DNA of 64,000 bases from Pectobacterium sp. A5351 (GCF_028335745.1 NZ_CP116477.1:1860001-1924000), one strand, 5' to 3'. Shown: positions 28,315 to 40,994, numbered from the stretch's first letter. Notes: a model not told the origin generated them from the sequence alone. A program made the numbers and translations.

Positions 28315-29428
28315 CGTGCAGGACGACCTCCCAACTTTCCACCCAGGTGACGTCGACTTTCTGGTTGAGTGAATGATCGAAGTCGGGATCGTCTTCGTTA
28401 AAGAACTCGCTGACCATGACCATCTTGCCGTTTTCCAACTCGATGTTGGATTCCAGCGTCATGCCTTTATAGTTGCGCTCGCGCACGTAGCCCACCATCC
28501 CTTCCGCCTGCATACCGTCGCCCAGCTCTTCGACGCGTAAATCTTCCGGCCGCAGCAGCACATTGAGGTGTTGGCCGACGGTAACCGGGAAGCTGACGGT
28601 GATAACGCACTCATGGCCTTCGACCTGCGCACGCACCCGCTGTTCGTCCAACCGCTCTAGCACGACAGCATCAAAGATATTTATTTCGCCAATAAAGCTG
28701 GCAACGAACAGGTTTTTCGGCTCTTCGTAGATTTCACGCGGCGTGCCGTCTTGCTCGATACGTCCATCGCGCATCACCACGATGCGGTCGGACATGGTCA
28801 GCGCTTCTTCCTGATCGTGCGTGACGAAAATAAAGGTGATGCCCAGCTTACGTTGCAGCGCCTTCAGTTCGTTCTGCATCTGCTTACGCAGCTTATAATC
28901 GAGCGCGGACAGGGATTCATCCAGCAGCAGCACTTTCGGCTGATTGACGACAGCGCGGGCGATGGCTACGCGCTGTTGCTGGCCGCCGGACAACTGATGC
29001 GGACGGCGCTGCGCCAGTTCCTCTAACTGCACCATTTTCAGCGCGTCAATCACGCGTGGCGCAATCTCTGCGGCGGGCGTTTTCTGCATGCGCAGACCAA
29101 ACGCCACGTTCTCAAACACGCTGAGGTGAGGAAACAGGGCATAACTTTGAAATACGGTATTAACGTGCCGCTGCTCGGCGGGCTGATGGGTGATGTCCTG
29201 CTTTTCCAGCATGACAGTACCGCTATCGACCGTTTCCAGACCGGCAATCAGGCGCAGTACGGTGGTTTTTCCGCAGCCGGATGGCCCCAGGATCGTCAGA
29301 AACTCACCGTTATTAATGGTGAGATTAAAATGTGAAATAATGTCTTTGCCATCAAAGCCTTTATGGACGTTGAGCAATTCAACGACCGGCATATCAATGA
29401 CCGGCATAGTTAGGGCGTTTTCTTTCAT
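28298..29428 (-). CDS. potA: Spermidine/putrescine ABC ATPase PotA
   Basis: This 376-residue ATPase has Walker A GPSGCGKT at 49-56, a Q-loop, the [14 protein letters not shown] signature near 146-159 and Walker [13 protein letters not shown]. The C-terminal TOBE-type domain contains the conserved [15 protein letters not shown] and [15 protein letters not shown]. Length and sequence track E. coli PotA (378). It is first in potABCD and divergent from pepT, an order shared with E. coli. Confidence 0.96.
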   Translation of the reverse strand: MKENALTMPVIDMPVVELLNVHKGFDGKDIISHFNLTINNGEFLTILGPSGCGKTTVLRLIAGLETVDSGTVMLEKQDITHQPAEQRHVNTVFQSYALFPHLSVFENVAFGLRMQKTPAAEIAPRVIDALKMVQLEELAQRRPHQLSGGQQQRVAIARAVVNQPKVLLLDESLSALDYKLRKQMQNELKALQRKLGITFIFVTHDQEEALTMSDRIVVMRDGRIEQDGTPREIYEEPKNLFVASFIGEINIFDAVVLERLDEQRVRAQVEGHECVITVSFPVTVGQHLNVLLRPEDLRVEELGDGMQAEGMVGYVRERNYKGMTLESNIELENGKMVMVSEFFNEDDPDFDHSLNQKVDVTWVESWEVVLHDEDVA

Positions 29429-29786
29429 TAAGGTCGGGCTCTATTTCCTGATTTGGCCGACCAACGGCATCTCCGTTGCATCGCACCAAGGGTTATCACC
29501 TTTCAGACAGCGTGCGCAGTTAAGGGCGGCATTTTACGGGAAACGTTGCCTAACGCCAACTTGTGTGGTCCCACTTCCTGCCGATTGGCGGTGATTCAGT
29601 CACTGAATTAGCGCCAATGTTTCCTGATTGTTACCTGATTTGGACATTCATCGTGACCCGTCTGCCGCTTTTGGCCTGAATTCAGGTATGACGGTTTGTT
29701 AAATCGGAAAAAAACTGACCTGACGCAATATCTACCGGGGTAGCCCTATCCATAATGCCTTTCAGGGTTTTGGGGGCATAAATAAG
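29429..29786. other. potA / pepT divergent spacer (358 bp)
   Basis: It must hold the two divergent promoters. I see no gene, no strong palindrome and no convincing operator for a named regulator. Confidence 0.4.
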
Positions 29787-31019
29787 ATGGATAAATTACT
29801 CGACAGATTTTTGAACTACGTTTCATTTGATACACAGTCTAAATCCGGCGTCCGACAGGTGCCGAGCACCGACGGTCAGCTGAAACTGGCGCGTGCATTG
29901 CAGCAGGAATTGCTCGAACTGGGGTTTGAACAGGTTGTGCTCAGCAAACAGGGCTGCCTGATGGCGACGCTTCCAGCTAACGTTGCCTGGCCCGTTCCGG
30001 CTATCGGTTTTATTTCACATATGGATACGTCGCCGGATTTTAGCGGCAAAAATGTTAACCCGCAGATTCTGGAAAACTACCGCGGCGGCGATATTGCTTT
30101 GGGCGTGGGGGATGAAGTGTTGTCACCTGTGATGTTCCCGGTGCTGCACCAGCTACTGGGGCAGACGCTGATTACCACCGATGGCAAAACGCTGCTGGGG
30201 GCAGATGATAAGGCGGGCATTGCGGAAATCATGACCGCGCTGGTGCGCCTGAAAAAAAGCCAACTCCCGCACGGTGACATTCGCGTTGCCTTTACGCCCG
30301 ATGAAGAAATTGGCAAGGGCGCACAATTTTTTGATGTTAACGCGTTTAACGCACAGTGGGCCTATACCGTGGATGGCGGTGGTGTCGGCGAACTGGAGTA
30401 TGAGAATTTTAACGCCGCGTCGGTTCAGGTGAAAATTGTGGGCAACAATGTGCACCCCGGTAGCGCCAAAGGCGTGATGGTGAACGCGCTGACGCTCGCC
30501 ACTCGCTATCACCAGCATGTGCCGGAGAGCCAATCGCCGGAACAAACGGACGGCTATCAGGGGTTCTACCACCTTCACACGATGAAAGGTTCTGTAGAAC
30601 GTGCAGACTTGCAGTACATCGTTCGCGATTTTGACCGCAACGGCTTTGAACAGCGGAAACAAACGATGCTGGATATTGCGGAAACGGTTGGTGCAGGGCT
30701 GCATCCGGATTGCTACATTGAAGTTACGATTACCGATACCTATTACAACATGCGTGAGCAGGTTGAGCAGCACCCGCACATTATTGCGCTGGCGCAGCAG
30801 GCGATGCGGGATTGCGATATTGAGCCGAATATGAAACCGATTCGCGGCGGCACTGACGGCGCACACCTGTCATTTCAGGGGCTACCGTGCCCGAATCTGT
30901 TTACCGGCGGCTACAACTATCATGGCAAACATGAATTTGTCACGTTGGAAGGCATGGAAAAGGCGGTCTCTGTGATTATGCGTATTGCGGAACTGACGGC
31001 ACTGCGTGCGAAGCCGTAA
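29787..31019 (+). CDS. pepT: Peptidase T (tripeptidase)
   Basis: This 410-residue M20B zinc aminotripeptidase removes the N-terminal residue of tripeptides in the cytoplasm. Metal and catalytic residues are seen as His78 and Asp80 (SHMDTSP), Asp140 (GADDKAG), Glu173-Glu174 (TPDEEIG), the Asp in YTVDGG and the His in YHGKHEF near the C-terminus. The dimerisation lid domain lies between about 207 and 320. E. coli pepT is anaerobically induced by FNR; no FNR site was identified here. It is convergent with roxA. Confidence 0.96.
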   Translation: MDKLLDRFLNYVSFDTQSKSGVRQVPSTDGQLKLARALQQELLELGFEQVVLSKQGCLMATLPANVAWPVPAIGFISHMDTSPDFSGKNVNPQILENYRGGDIALGVGDEVLSPVMFPVLHQLLGQTLITTDGKTLLGADDKAGIAEIMTALVRLKKSQLPHGDIRVAFTPDEEIGKGAQFFDVNAFNAQWAYTVDGGGVGELEYENFNAASVQVKIVGNNVHPGSAKGVMVNALTLATRYHQHVPESQSPEQTDGYQGFYHLHTMKGSVERADLQYIVRDFDRNGFEQRKQTMLDIAETVGAGLHPDCYIEVTITDTYYNMREQVEQHPHIIALAQQAMRDCDIEPNMKPIRGGTDGAHLSFQGLPCPNLFTGGYNYHGKHEFVTLEGMEKAVSVIMRIAELTALRAKP

Positions 31020-31040
31020 CGCTTCTATTCTATAGAGACG

Positions 31041-31067
31041 AATAAGGCGGGAATATACCGCCTTATT
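31041..31067. terminator. Hairpin between pepT and roxA
   Basis: AATAAGGCGG and its exact complement lie seven bases apart between two convergent stops. The A/T-rich stem ends can serve both directions, but no long T-tract follows. Confidence 0.5.
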
Positions 31068-31096
31068 ATGGTGCAAGCCGTTATTCAGGCTTGGTC

Positions 31097-32218
31097 TTAA
31101 TCCGCGAAGTACCAGTAGCCGCTGTTGATCAGCACGGTGAGCTGCGCGAGGAAGGACGGATCTTCCAGTGCATCGCCCAGTTGCTCCGCATCAATGGTAG
31201 GATGCTCAGCCAATGCAAACAGCGCTGCCTTGTGCGTGCTGTTCACCTTCTCTCCGTTAACGAAGCAGCTATCCCCAACGCAGATGACCCGCAGGCCGCC
31301 TAAACGGCGCAGTGGCTCACCTTGTTGCAGATAGTCATACACTTCGCCAGCCTGATAAGGTGGCTCCGGCGGTGAGAGATCGAGCTCATGGCGGGACTGG
31401 GAAATAAACTCACCAAACCAGTTCTGAAAATGCTCCGGCTGTTGCACCAAATCCAGCATCATTTTTTGCAGCGCATCCAGTTCTTGCGGCAGCACGCTGG
31501 CGATATGTTCACGGGAGGGAATTTCGGGATCGCTGTAGCGATGGCTGCCGAGTTCACGGGAAAGCACATAATCTGCAAAACCGCTAACCAGCTCGCGCGC
31601 ATTTGGCGCACGGAAACCCACCGAGTAGTTCAGCGAGTTCTCCAGCGAATAGCCTTCATGTGGGAAACCCGGTGGAATATAGACGATATCGCCCGGTTCC
31701 AGCTCTTCATCAATAATGGCATCAAACGGGTCGACCTGTAGCAGGTCTGGGTGTGGGCAATGCTGCTTCATCGGTATTTTTTCACCGATGCGCCAGCGGC
31801 GACGTCCCGTCCCCTGAATGATGAACACATCATACTGATCCAGATGCGGCCCTACGCCACCACCGGGAACGGAAAATGAAATCATCAAATCATCAGTACG
31901 CCAATCCGGCAGTTGTCGAAATGGCTGCATCAAGGCAGAAGAGGGCTCATGCCAGTGATCGACGGCCTGTACCAGCAGCGACCAGTTACTTTCCCCCAGA
32001 TGATCATAGCTCTCGAAAGGGCCGTGGCTGACTTGCCAGCGTCCGTTCTGATGGCTGACCAGACGGCTATCGACCTCGTTTTCCAACGCCAGACCGGCGA
32101 GTTCATCAGGTGAAATCGGATCGATAAAATGCGTGAAGCCGCCTTTAATCAGGAGCGGGCGCTTTTGCCAGTAGTTCGCTAAAAAATCCTGCCAGTCGAG
32201 ATTGAGCTGATAGTCCAT
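31097..32218 (-). CDS. roxA: 50S ribosomal protein L16 arginine 3-hydroxylase RoxA (YcfD)
   Basis: This 373-residue JmjC-type Fe(II)/2-oxoglutarate oxygenase has exactly the E. coli length. The facial triad is His125 and Asp127 (HLDQYD) and His187 (GFPHEG). A C-terminal winged-helix-like dimerisation part follows. The E. coli enzyme hydroxylates Arg81 of ribosomal protein L16. It lies between pepT and phoQ as in E. coli. Confidence 0.95.
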   Translation of the reverse strand: MDYQLNLDWQDFLANYWQKRPLLIKGGFTHFIDPISPDELAGLALENEVDSRLVSHQNGRWQVSHGPFESYDHLGESNWSLLVQAVDHWHEPSSALMQPFRQLPDWRTDDLMISFSVPGGGVGPHLDQYDVFIIQGTGRRRWRIGEKIPMKQHCPHPDLLQVDPFDAIIDEELEPGDIVYIPPGFPHEGYSLENSLNYSVGFRAPNARELVSGFADYVLSRELGSHRYSDPEIPSREHIASVLPQELDALQKMMLDLVQQPEHFQNWFGEFISQSRHELDLSPPEPPYQAGEVYDYLQQGEPLRRLGGLRVICVGDSCFVNGEKVNSTHKAALFALAEHPTIDAEQLGDALEDPSFLAQLTVLINSGYWYFAD

Positions 32219-32351
32219 ACCGTTTTCCAGAAACTCGTTTTTGAGGAAATGACTGTTCTTGAAGACATGATTTTTCTTGAAATAATCAGTATTTTAAAAC
32301 AATCCGCATTGTGGCAATAAGTATAGCGGAAGCATCGCGCGCTGTACTGCC

Positions 32352-33806
32352 TTACCCCTCATTCTGGCTCAGGTTCTGGCGGGAGAAAATAGCTTCGACT
32401 CGGGCACCGCCCAGTGCGCTGTCGCTGATCAGGATCTCACCTTGGTACTGTTCGATAATTTCGACGGCCACGGCGAGGCCGATACCTTGTCCGGGGCGCA
32501 TGCGGTCAGCACGTTGTCCACGCAGGAAAATCATTTCGCGCTTACTCTCATGAATACCGGGGCCGTCGTCATCGACAATCAGATGCAGCTTGTGATCGGA
32601 GTATTGCACGCTAATCTCGACAAACTCCAGACAGTACTTACAGGCATTATCAAGAATATTGCCCAGCACTTCCATGAAGTCATTCTTCTCACCGACGAAG
32701 GTCAGTTCGGGGGGAATATCGAGCGTCAACACCACGCCTTTGCGTTGATACACCTTATTTAGCGCGGAACACAGGCCATCCAGCAGCGCCGGAACCGAGT
32801 GTACTTCGCGTATCAGTAAATTATGTTCGGAGCGCACGCTGGCGCGATGCAGATAATAGCCAATCTGCTGCGAGATGCGACTGATCTGCGCCAGCATAAT
32901 GGGCTCAGCCTGATCGATAGTGATCTCTTTACCGGTACGTAGCGCGCGCAACGTGGTTTGTAAGACGGCCAACGGCGTTTTCAAACTGTGGGTGAGATCG
33001 GTGAGCGTCGTGCGGTACTTATGGTAGCGCTGACGTTCGTTGTTCAGCAGGATATTCAAGTTTTTCACCAGACTGAACAATTCGCGCGGCGGATTTTCAT
33101 CCAGTTGTTCACGCGTGCCTTTTTCCAGCTCGGCGATCTGTTTTACCAAATGCTGAATAGGGCGCAGACTCCAGTGCGCGCCTAGCCACAGCAGGGGAAG
33201 CACCAGAAGAAGGTTGGCGATCAGAACATAGCTGAACCATTCCCATACGACGTCTTGTTGCTGAAGCTCCTGCGGAATGCGATCGACGACAACAATCGTG
33301 ATGGACGGGAGATGCTCGGTCTGCGGATAAACGTTCACGGCGATGGAGTGCGTTAAGGCATTACTATGCGCGCCATTCAATGCCCGCAAACTGCCCAGTA
33401 ACAAGGTATTGCCCGTTAATACTGCGCTGCTGGTATTGGTGTCGGTATCCAATTCATGATAGGCAGTCTTGTTCAGCCATTCCGGATTGATCAGCGCTTC
33501 CAACTCTGGAACGTGCTTTTCGCGCCAGAGCATGTTGCCATGCTCATCGTATATCAACACCAGCGTGGGAAAGTTGATATCAACATCGGGCGGCGTGATG
33601 ATATTCAGTTGGTTATCGCGCCACTGGGCGAGGCTGTAGTAGAGGTTACTCTCGCCGCGCAGGAGGCGGAATGAGGTTTTATCAAAGTTGGCGCTGTAAC
33701 CGATAATGGCGACAACGCCATAGGCTAGCGACAACGCCAGTACGATGGCCGCTGTCGCCAGTAAAAAACGAATGCGGAGAGAGAAGGGCGGCGTCTTATC
33801 GCTCAT
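32352..33806 (-). CDS. phoQ: Sensor histidine kinase PhoQ (PehS)
   Basis: This 484-residue membrane kinase has TM1 at about 14-37, a periplasmic PDC sensor at about 38-190, TM2 at about 191-212, HAMP and the dimerisation helix with His273 ([10 protein letters not shown]). The ATP domain has N-box DNACKYC, DDGPGI and GLAVAVEI. It senses divalent cations, low pH and antimicrobial peptides in enterics; in soft-rot Erwinia the pair is called PehR/PehS and links Ca/Mg to polygalacturonase expression. The acidic cluster that precedes MTHS in E. coli PhoQ is replaced here by neutral residues (145-151). Its start overlaps the phoP stop by four bases. Confidence 0.95.
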   Translation of the reverse strand: MSDKTPPFSLRIRFLLATAAIVLALSLAYGVVAIIGYSANFDKTSFRLLRGESNLYYSLAQWRDNQLNIITPPDVDINFPTLVLIYDEHGNMLWREKHVPELEALINPEWLNKTAYHELDTDTNTSSAVLTGNTLLLGSLRALNGAHSNALTHSIAVNVYPQTEHLPSITIVVVDRIPQELQQQDVVWEWFSYVLIANLLLVLPLLWLGAHWSLRPIQHLVKQIAELEKGTREQLDENPPRELFSLVKNLNILLNNERQRYHKYRTTLTDLTHSLKTPLAVLQTTLRALRTGKEITIDQAEPIMLAQISRISQQIGYYLHRASVRSEHNLLIREVHSVPALLDGLCSALNKVYQRKGVVLTLDIPPELTFVGEKNDFMEVLGNILDNACKYCLEFVEISVQYSDHKLHLIVDDDGPGIHESKREMIFLRGQRADRMRPGQGIGLAVAVEIIEQYQGEILISDSALGGARVEAIFSRQNLSQNEG

Positions 33807-34492
33807 ACGGAGCCTGAAGGCGTATCAATATCAAAACGATATCCTTGCCCACGCACGGTCGTGATCACATCCGGTGCCTCTGCTTGCTGAATTTTCTTAC
33901 GCAGTCGCCCCATCAGCACGTCGATAGTATGACTTTCCCGCAGTTCTGCATCGGGATATAGCTGTAGCATCAGCGATTCTTTGCTGACAACCTTTCCTTT
34001 GTTACGAATCAACGTCTCGATAATGGTGTATTCGAACGCAGTGAGCTTGATAGGCGCTCCATGGATCACCAGCTCGCGGCGTGACAAATCGATCTCAAAG
34101 GGCGGCAGGCTGATGATTTGAGATGCCAGCCCGCTATTGCGCCGCATCAGCGCCTGCAACCGCGCGACGACCTCTTCCATATGGAACGGTTTGGTCACGT
34201 AATCGTCTGCACCAGCTTCCAGTACCGCCACTTTGTCCTGCCAGCCTTCACGCGCCGTCAGCACCAGAATCGGGAGTTTGACCTGATGCGCGCGCCAACG
34301 ACGGATCATGCTCATGCCATCTTCATCGGGCAACCCGAGGTCGACAATGGCGATGTCCGGCATATTCTCATGCAGGAAATAATCCGCTTCTTTGGCGTCA
34401 GACGCGGCATCAACCTGATGCCCCATTTCGTTCATCTGAACGGTTAAGTGATGGCGCAGTAATACATTATCTTCAACGACCAGAATCCGCAT
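33803..34492 (-). CDS. phoP: Response regulator PhoP (PehR)
   Basis: This 229-residue OmpR-family regulator has a receiver with the acidic pocket (EDN near 7-9), phospho-Asp51 (IVDLGLPD), Thr79 and Lys101 (VTKPF), and a C-terminal winged helix (about 130-222, with [14 protein letters not shown] and RGQGYRF). The frame continues to 34561, but ATG 34492 gives the family start MRILVVEDN. It controls Mg/Ca, envelope and virulence genes; slyB in this window is a PhoP target in E. coli. A PhoP box lies about 155 bases upstream, suggesting autoregulation. Confidence 0.97.
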   Translation of the reverse strand: MRILVVEDNVLLRHHLTVQMNEMGHQVDAASDAKEADYFLHENMPDIAIVDLGLPDEDGMSMIRRWRAHQVKLPILVLTAREGWQDKVAVLEAGADDYVTKPFHMEEVVARLQALMRRNSGLASQIISLPPFEIDLSRRELVIHGAPIKLTAFEYTIIETLIRNKGKVVSKESLMLQLYPDAELRESHTIDVLMGRLRKKIQQAEAPDVITTVRGQGYRFDIDTPSGSV

Positions 34493-34628
34493 CGTTATAT
34501 CCTCTGTCGAATAGATAGGGGGTATATTTATCGAAATATTTTTATATATCCTATCTTTCATCTGTCACGTATGTCGCTCCCGCGTATCAACATTATACGC
34601 AGAGAAAGTGATTTATTTTATTTGTTAA

Positions 34629-34662
34629 ATTATCCACAGGGAGCATAAACCGGGTTTAAACG
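34629..34662 (-). promoter_or_regulatory. PhoP box and -10 element of the phoPQ promoter
   Basis: On the minus strand CGTTTA, 5 bases, GGTTTA (34646-34662) matches the (T/G)GTTTA-N5-(T/G)GTTTA direct repeat. GATAAT (34629-34634) follows after 11 bases, the spacing of PhoP-activated promoters in which the box replaces the -35. Confidence 0.75.
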
Positions 34663-34675
34663 GGCTGGAAATGGT

Positions 34676-34802
34676 CATACTCGTCATACTTCGAGTTGCA
34701 TGTGTGTTGGCTACGTTCAGTCACCCGAATCACTTACCTGAGTAAGCTCATCGGGATTCCTTCGCTTGCCGTCTACCTGAAACTCGAATTATTTAGAGTA
34801 TG
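34676..34802. repeat. ERIC element (127 bp, diverged)
   Basis: The ends CATACTCGTCATACTTCGAG and CTCGAATTATTTAGAGTATG are typical. The centre is diverged (CACCCGAATCACTTACCTGAG). It lies between purB and the phoP promoter. Confidence 0.88.
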
Positions 34803-34867
34803 GTGCGGCAGCTAATTAGCGGGCAGGACACCCGCCAGAGAGAGGTCGTGATAGGGTTCGAGAACGG

Positions 34868-36262
<1,395 letters not shown>

Positions 36263-36264
36263 TT

Positions 36265-36334
36265 AATAACGATTAATTTCAATAACGATCAATTTCAATA
36301 AAAACAATTAATTTCAATAAAAACAATGATTTTA
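36265..36334. repeat. AT-rich tandem repeats upstream of purB
   Basis: Four units begin at 36265, 36281, 36297 and 36316: AATAACGATTAATTTC, AATAACGATCAATTTC, AATAAAAACAATTAATTTC and a diverged fourth. They sit in the hflD-purB gap, 27 to 96 bases ahead of the purB start, in the leader or promoter. Confidence 0.8.
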
Positions 36335-36404
36335 AATAACAGCAACCGGTTTTGTGACGCTGGTGTTAATCACACCAGCGTCAGCGATAGCGGCAAGAAT
36401 ACCA

Positions 36405-37043
36405 TCAAACGGATGGGCAACGCGCCAATATCTGTTTTGCTTCTTTAACCAACTGGCCGCGTGAGAACATCAGCTGTAGGCGTCCACCACCAATTTGCTG
36501 CCAGAGTACCGCAGAGCGGATACCGGCCAGCAGGGCCGCGCGCACTTTCGCCTGCACCTGACTGTTTTTCAGCACTTCCGGTGAGCCGGTAACCTGAATA
36601 CGTGGCCCCAGCGTACTGATAACATCCACGTAAATTGCAGCCAGCGCGCTGACAATCGTTTCGGAAAGCAGCTCGAAATGCTCCAGTTGGCGCTCTAACT
36701 GCCCGATGCGTTTACCTAATTCGTCAAGCGCGGCAGGCTTCGCTTTCAGCTTGCGCTCTAACGCAATCAGGCTGAAAGCATAGCGTGATAATTCCGCACC
36801 CGCGCCTTTATTGCTGCTGGTGTTCAGAATGCCTAACAGCGTTTCCACCCCAACTTTCAGGTTTTGCTCGTCATTGCCGTAAACGGCCAGCGTGGACGCC
36901 GGATTAAGGTTCAACACGCTGTTCAGCGAGGTATGCAGCACATCGTTATTACAGTGACCCGTATGGGCCAACTGCTGGACGGCATGCGCTGATTGGCAAA
37001 TGCCTGCTAACGCCAGCGTAATCTCATAATAATTCTTAGCCAC
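36405..37043 (-). CDS. hflD: High frequency lysogenization protein HflD
   Basis: This 212-residue, mostly alpha-helical peripheral membrane protein (E. coli 213) includes [20 protein letters not shown], the LNLNPAST segment and the C-terminal [18 protein letters not shown]. In E. coli it binds lambda CII and favours lysis; its native role is unclear. It lies two bases after the mnmA stop, so the pair is transcribed together as in E. coli. Confidence 0.93.
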   Translation of the reverse strand: MAKNYYEITLALAGICQSAHAVQQLAHTGHCNNDVLHTSLNSVLNLNPASTLAVYGNDEQNLKVGVETLLGILNTSSNKGAGAELSRYAFSLIALERKLKAKPAALDELGKRIGQLERQLEHFELLSETIVSALAAIYVDVISTLGPRIQVTGSPEVLKNSQVQAKVRAALLAGIRSAVLWQQIGGGRLQLMFSRGQLVKEAKQILARCPSV

Positions 37044-37045
37044 GG

Positions 37046-38152
37046 TTACTCCTGTAAGCGTTCTTCAATGATGCCGCCGCCAAGGCACACGTCGTCCAGA
37101 TAAAAAACGGCGGATTGGCCCGGCGTCACGGCTGCAACGGGCTCATCAAAACGTACGGTAATGCGATCGTCGCCAAGTGGCGTGACGGTGCAGGGGATGT
37201 CCGCCTGACGGTAACGGGTTTTCACCGTACAGCGTAATTCAGCGGTGAGCGGTTGACGGTCAACCCAATGCAACTGTTGTGCGATTAAGCCGTAGGACAT
37301 CAGGCGAGGGTGTTCGTGGCCCTGCGCGACATACAGAATATTGTTGGCGACATCTTTATCCACCACGTACCAGGGATCTTCACCGCCATCTTTGACGCCG
37401 CCAATGCCCAGCCCTTTACGCTGCCCCAGCGTGTGGTACATCAGCCCTTGATGTTGTCCCATCGGTTTGTTGTCATCGACGGACAGAATCGGACCCGGCT
37501 GTGCGGGCAGGTAGCGTGCCAGAAAATCAGTAAATTTGCGCTCGCCGATAAAGCAGATACCGGTAGAGTCTTTCTTCTTCGCGGTTGCCAGCTCGAGCTC
37601 TTCGGCGATCTTGCGCACCTGCGGTTTTTCCAGTTCGCCGACGGGGAACAGACTTTGTGCGATCTGCTCGTGGCTCAGCGTATAAAGAAAATAGCTCTGG
37701 TCTTTGTTGCCGTCCATGCCGCGCAGCAAACGGCTTTTGCCGTCAACGTCGTGACGGCGGACATAGTGGCCTGTCGCGATATAGTCTGCGCCGAGATCCT
37801 CGGCGGCGAATTCCAGAAAGGCTTTGAATTTGATTTCTTTATTGCACAGGATATCGGGGTTGGGAGTTCGGCCCGCTTTGTATTCTTCAAGGAAGAGTTC
37901 AAAAACGTTGTCCCAATATTCCGCGGCAAAGTTGACGGTATGTAGTTCGATACCCAGCTTGTCACAAACGGCTTGCGCATCGGCAAGGTCGGTGGCTGCC
38001 GAGCAATATTCCGTGTCGTCGTCCTCTTCCCAATTCTTCATGAACAGGCCTTCAACATGATAGCCCTGTTGCTGTAACAGGTAGGCGGAAACGGAGGAAT
38101 CGACACCGCCGGACATACCGACAATCACTTTTTTCTGGCTGTTATCTGACAT
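37046..38152 (-). CDS. mnmA: tRNA-specific 2-thiouridylase MnmA
   Basis: This 368-residue enzyme (same as E. coli) thiolates U34 of Lys, Glu and Gln tRNAs. The PP-loop SGGVDSS is at residues 14-20. The catalytic Cys103 is in ILCNKEIKF, and Cys200 in [11 protein letters not shown] forms the persulfide. A C-terminal beta-barrel follows. Sulfur arrives via the Tus relay. Upstream are nudJ and rluE in the same direction. Confidence 0.96.
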   Translation of the reverse strand: MSDNSQKKVIVGMSGGVDSSVSAYLLQQQGYHVEGLFMKNWEEDDDTEYCSAATDLADAQAVCDKLGIELHTVNFAAEYWDNVFELFLEEYKAGRTPNPDILCNKEIKFKAFLEFAAEDLGADYIATGHYVRRHDVDGKSRLLRGMDGNKDQSYFLYTLSHEQIAQSLFPVGELEKPQVRKIAEELELATAKKKDSTGICFIGERKFTDFLARYLPAQPGPILSVDDNKPMGQHQGLMYHTLGQRKGLGIGGVKDGGEDPWYVVDKDVANNILYVAQGHEHPRLMSYGLIAQQLHWVDRQPLTAELRCTVKTRYRQADIPCTVTPLGDDRITVRFDEPVAAVTPGQSAVFYLDDVCLGGGIIEERLQE

Positions 38153-38290
38153 GGAAGTCTCACGAACTGAAATTTACTGACGCATTGATGCGAAAAACAA
38201 GCGGCATATTTTAGCATGTTGAACCGAGGGCTGCATCGCTATTCCTGCCGTACGGTGACTCGTTCGCACAGGGCAGGAACAGCAGGATGC

Positions 38291-38737
38291 TTAGAAAGTC
38301 CAGTTGAACGCGCCCAGTACAGTTAACGGATAGCGTTCTGGCTGCTGATAGCAGCGAATACTTTCAGCCACCAGCGGCGAACGAAGCTGGCGAGAATGCA
38401 GAATTTCCTCGGCGGTCAGCCAGCGGCAGCATTCGATATCACTGTCATGCGGCTGGGTTGCGACCCGCTCAGGCAGATCGAGTGCGAAGCAAAAGCGTAA
38501 AAATGGCGTGCTGTCGGGCGCGATCCATTGGTGCAGGCGTAAGAAACTCTGCGGCGTGGCCTGAATGCCGGTTTCTTCCCACAGCTCACGGCTTGCCGCC
38601 TGAATCAGCGTTTCGTCCGCTTCCAGATGGCCTGCTGGCTGGTTCCACAATAATTTATCGTTAATCAACTCTTCGACGACCAGAAAATGGTTTTCGGCCT
38701 GTACCACACAGGCCACTGTCACATGGGGCTTAAACAT
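38291..38737 (-). CDS. nudJ: Nudix phosphatase NudJ
   Basis: This 148-residue enzyme has a complete Nudix box ([23 protein letters not shown], about residues 36-58) with the REXWEE metal-binding core. E. coli NudJ hydrolyses nucleoside di/triphosphates and the thiamin intermediate HMP-PP. Its start overlaps the rluE stop by eight bases, showing coupling. Confidence 0.93.
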   Translation of the reverse strand: MFKPHVTVACVVQAENHFLVVEELINDKLLWNQPAGHLEADETLIQAASRELWEETGIQATPQSFLRLHQWIAPDSTPFLRFCFALDLPERVATQPHDSDIECCRWLTAEEILHSRQLRSPLVAESIRCYQQPERYPLTVLGAFNWTF

Positions 38738-39359
38738 CCGCTATCTCCTTCCATTCTCCGGGTAACAGGTTTTCTACCGTCTGATTGGCCATGCCGTACC
38801 GAATCAGACGCAACGTAGGATAACCGATATTCGCCGTCATACGACGGACTTGCCGATTACGACCTTCATACAGCGTTATTTTTAGCCAGCAGTCAGGGAT
38901 GCTTTTACGTTCACGTATTGGCGGATTACGTGGCCACAGCCAGTCGGGTTCCGGTACGATCTCCGCACCGGCAGGCAGCGTTTTGCCATCATTCAGATCC
39001 AGACCCGTACGAAAGCGCGTCAGTGCGGTATCGTCAGGTATACCTTCGACCTGAACATAGTAGATTTTGGCCGTTTTTTGCGTTGGCTGGGTCAGTCGGG
39101 CTTGAAGTTTGCCGTCATTAGTGAGAATCATCAGACCTTCGCTGTCGCGATCCAGACGACCGGCGGCATAAATACCGCTAACCGGAATGTAGTCTTTTAG
39201 CGTGCGGCGTCCGGCTTCATCAGTGAATTGCGGCAGGACATCGAAGGGTTTATTGAACAAAACGATGCGGCGCGGCGCATTGTCAGGTTGCCTTTTTCTT
39301 GCCGGCTGTGAGCTGAATCGTTTAACTTTGTGATTTTTAACAGGGAATTTATTCATCAT
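38730..39359 (-). CDS. rluE: 23S rRNA pseudouridine 2457 synthase RluE
   Basis: This RsuA-family pseudouridine synthase, about 209 residues from this start, has catalytic Asp in [18 protein letters not shown], plus [12 protein letters not shown] and the C-terminal [22 protein letters not shown]. It modifies U2457 of 23S rRNA. The N-terminus is uncertain: an ATG at 39386 would add nine residues, and neither has a strong ribosome site. It is divergent from icd as in E. coli. Confidence 0.92.
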   Translation of the reverse strand: MMNKFPVKNHKVKRFSSQPARKRQPDNAPRRIVLFNKPFDVLPQFTDEAGRRTLKDYIPVSGIYAAGRLDRDSEGLMILTNDGKLQARLTQPTQKTAKIYYVQVEGIPDDTALTRFRTGLDLNDGKTLPAGAEIVPEPDWLWPRNPPIRERKSIPDCWLKITLYEGRNRQVRRMTANIGYPTLRLIRYGMANQTVENLLPGEWKEIADV

Positions 39360-39487
39360 CTTTATAGTCGCGGAAAACAAAAGCATTATACTCGAAATGG
39401 TTTGCGATTGGCGCGGGCTAAATATTCAAGTAGTATTGACACGCATCTTACAAGTCATTAACAAAATTGCGCTCGAAGGAGAGGTTA

Positions 39488-40741
39488 ATGGAAAGCAAAG
39501 TAGTTGTACCGACAGAAGGTCAGAAAATCACGGTTGATGCTCAAGGCAAACTGGTTGTTCCAAACAATCCGGTTATTCCTTTTATCGAAGGTGACGGCAT
39601 TGGTATCGATGTAACGCCTGCCATGATCAACGTCGTTGACGCCGCCGTGAAGAAAGCCTATCAGGGCAAGCGCGCGATTTCCTGGATGGAAATCTATACC
39701 GGTGAAAAATCCACGCAGGTTTACGGTAAAGATGTCTGGCTGCCAGACGAAACGCTGGATTTGATCCGTGAATACCGTGTAGCGATTAAGGGCCCGCTGA
39801 CAACGCCAGTCGGCGGTGGTATTCGTTCTCTGAACGTTGCACTGCGCCAACAACTGGATCTGTATGTTTGCCTGCGTCCGGTACGCTACTACGAAGGTAC
39901 ACCTAGCCCGGTTAAACACCCTGAGCTGACCGATATGGTGATCTTCCGTGAAAACGCCGAAGACATTTATGCTGGTATCGAGTGGAAAGCGGGTTCTGCT
40001 GAAGCAGACAAAGTGATCAAATTCCTGCGTGAAGAAATGGGCGTTAACAAAATCCGTTTCCCTGAACAGTGTGGTATCGGCGTGAAGCCGTGTTCCGAAG
40101 AAGGGACCAAACGTCTGGTTCGCGCCGCAATCGAATACGCGATCACCAACGACCGTGATTCTGTGACGCTGGTGCACAAAGGCAACATCATGAAATTCAC
40201 CGAAGGCGCGTTCAAAGACTGGGGATACCAGTTGGCGCGTGAAGAATTCGGCGGTGAGCTGATCGATGGCGGCCCGTGGGTGAAAATCAAGAACCCGAAC
40301 ACCGGTAAAGAGATCGTAGTAAAAGACGTAATCGCCGATGCGTTCCTGCAACAAATTCTGCTGCGTCCTGCTGAATACGATGTGATTGCTTGTATGAACC
40401 TGAACGGTGACTACATTTCTGATGCCCTGGCGGCACAGGTTGGCGGTATCGGTATCGCCCCTGGCGCGAACATTGGTGACGAATGTGCACTGTTTGAAGC
40501 CACGCACGGTACGGCACCGAAATATGCGGGTCAGGATAAAGTGAACCCAGGTTCTGTGATTCTGTCTGCTGAAATGATGCTGCGTCACCTGCAATGGTTC
40601 GAAGCGGCTGACCTGATTGTTAAGGGCGTTGAAGGCGCGATCAAGAACAAGACCGTGACTTACGATTTCGAACGTCTGATGGAAGGCGCGAAGCTACGGA
40701 AATGTAGTGAGTTTGCACAGGACATTATCGATAATATGTAA
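39488..40741 (+). CDS. icd: Isocitrate dehydrogenase (NADP+)
   Basis: This 417-residue TCA enzyme converts isocitrate to 2-oxoglutarate. The phosphorylatable serine (Ser114 in [13 protein letters not shown], Ser113 in E. coli) is present, the target of AceK. The NADP-specific loop and [16 protein letters not shown] are conserved. The frame reaches back to 39467, but ATG 39488 behind AAGGAGAGGTTA gives MESKVVV. The 3' end of icd is the known integration site of phage 21 and e14 in E. coli, and integrase debris follows here. Confidence 0.98.
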   Translation: MESKVVVPTEGQKITVDAQGKLVVPNNPVIPFIEGDGIGIDVTPAMINVVDAAVKKAYQGKRAISWMEIYTGEKSTQVYGKDVWLPDETLDLIREYRVAIKGPLTTPVGGGIRSLNVALRQQLDLYVCLRPVRYYEGTPSPVKHPELTDMVIFRENAEDIYAGIEWKAGSAEADKVIKFLREEMGVNKIRFPEQCGIGVKPCSEEGTKRLVRAAIEYAITNDRDSVTLVHKGNIMKFTEGAFKDWGYQLAREEFGGELIDGGPWVKIKNPNTGKEIVVKDVIADAFLQQILLRPAEYDVIACMNLNGDYISDALAAQVGGIGIAPGANIGDECALFEATHGTAPKYAGQDKVNPGSVILSAEMMLRHLQWFEAADLIVKGVEGAIKNKTVTYDFERLMEGAKLRKCSEFAQDIIDNM

Positions 40742-40876
40742 TCTTACTGTTATCACATTGATCGGCGGGGGCGCTTTGCTCTCGCTGATTTTTAACATCG
40801 AAAAAAGCATTCAGTAAAATCTCAGTAAAATTCCTCAGTAAAATAGAGTAAAAAATCACCACATTTATGGTGGGCG

Positions 40877-40990
40877 CTATCCTGCTTTAATCTGAATTGT
40901 TACCCAATCTTTACCGCGATCGTCGTTATAGCTATCTGTCTGCTGCTGTGATTTATGGCCCAGAAGCATTCGGGTAAAGTTCAATTTCTC
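40877..40990 (-). pseudogene. C-terminal remnant of a lambda-type tyrosine integrase
   Basis: The minus frame contains LLGHKSQQQTDSYNDDRGKDW and ends VTIQIKAG. This resembles the end of lambda Int-type recombinases, where an LGHKS box precedes the catalytic Tyr and a DDRG(R/K)EW tail. Only about 35 residues remain; homology stops at about 40990, where the toxin fragment begins. It lies 136 bases after icd and points toward it, consistent with a lost icd-integrated prophage. Confidence 0.6.
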
Positions 40991-40994
40991 TGTT

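Noticed and set aside
39485..40594. 369-residue open frame antisense to icd
   Set aside because: It is a shadow of the strongly conserved icd coding strand, an effect of codon bias, with no independent start signal.
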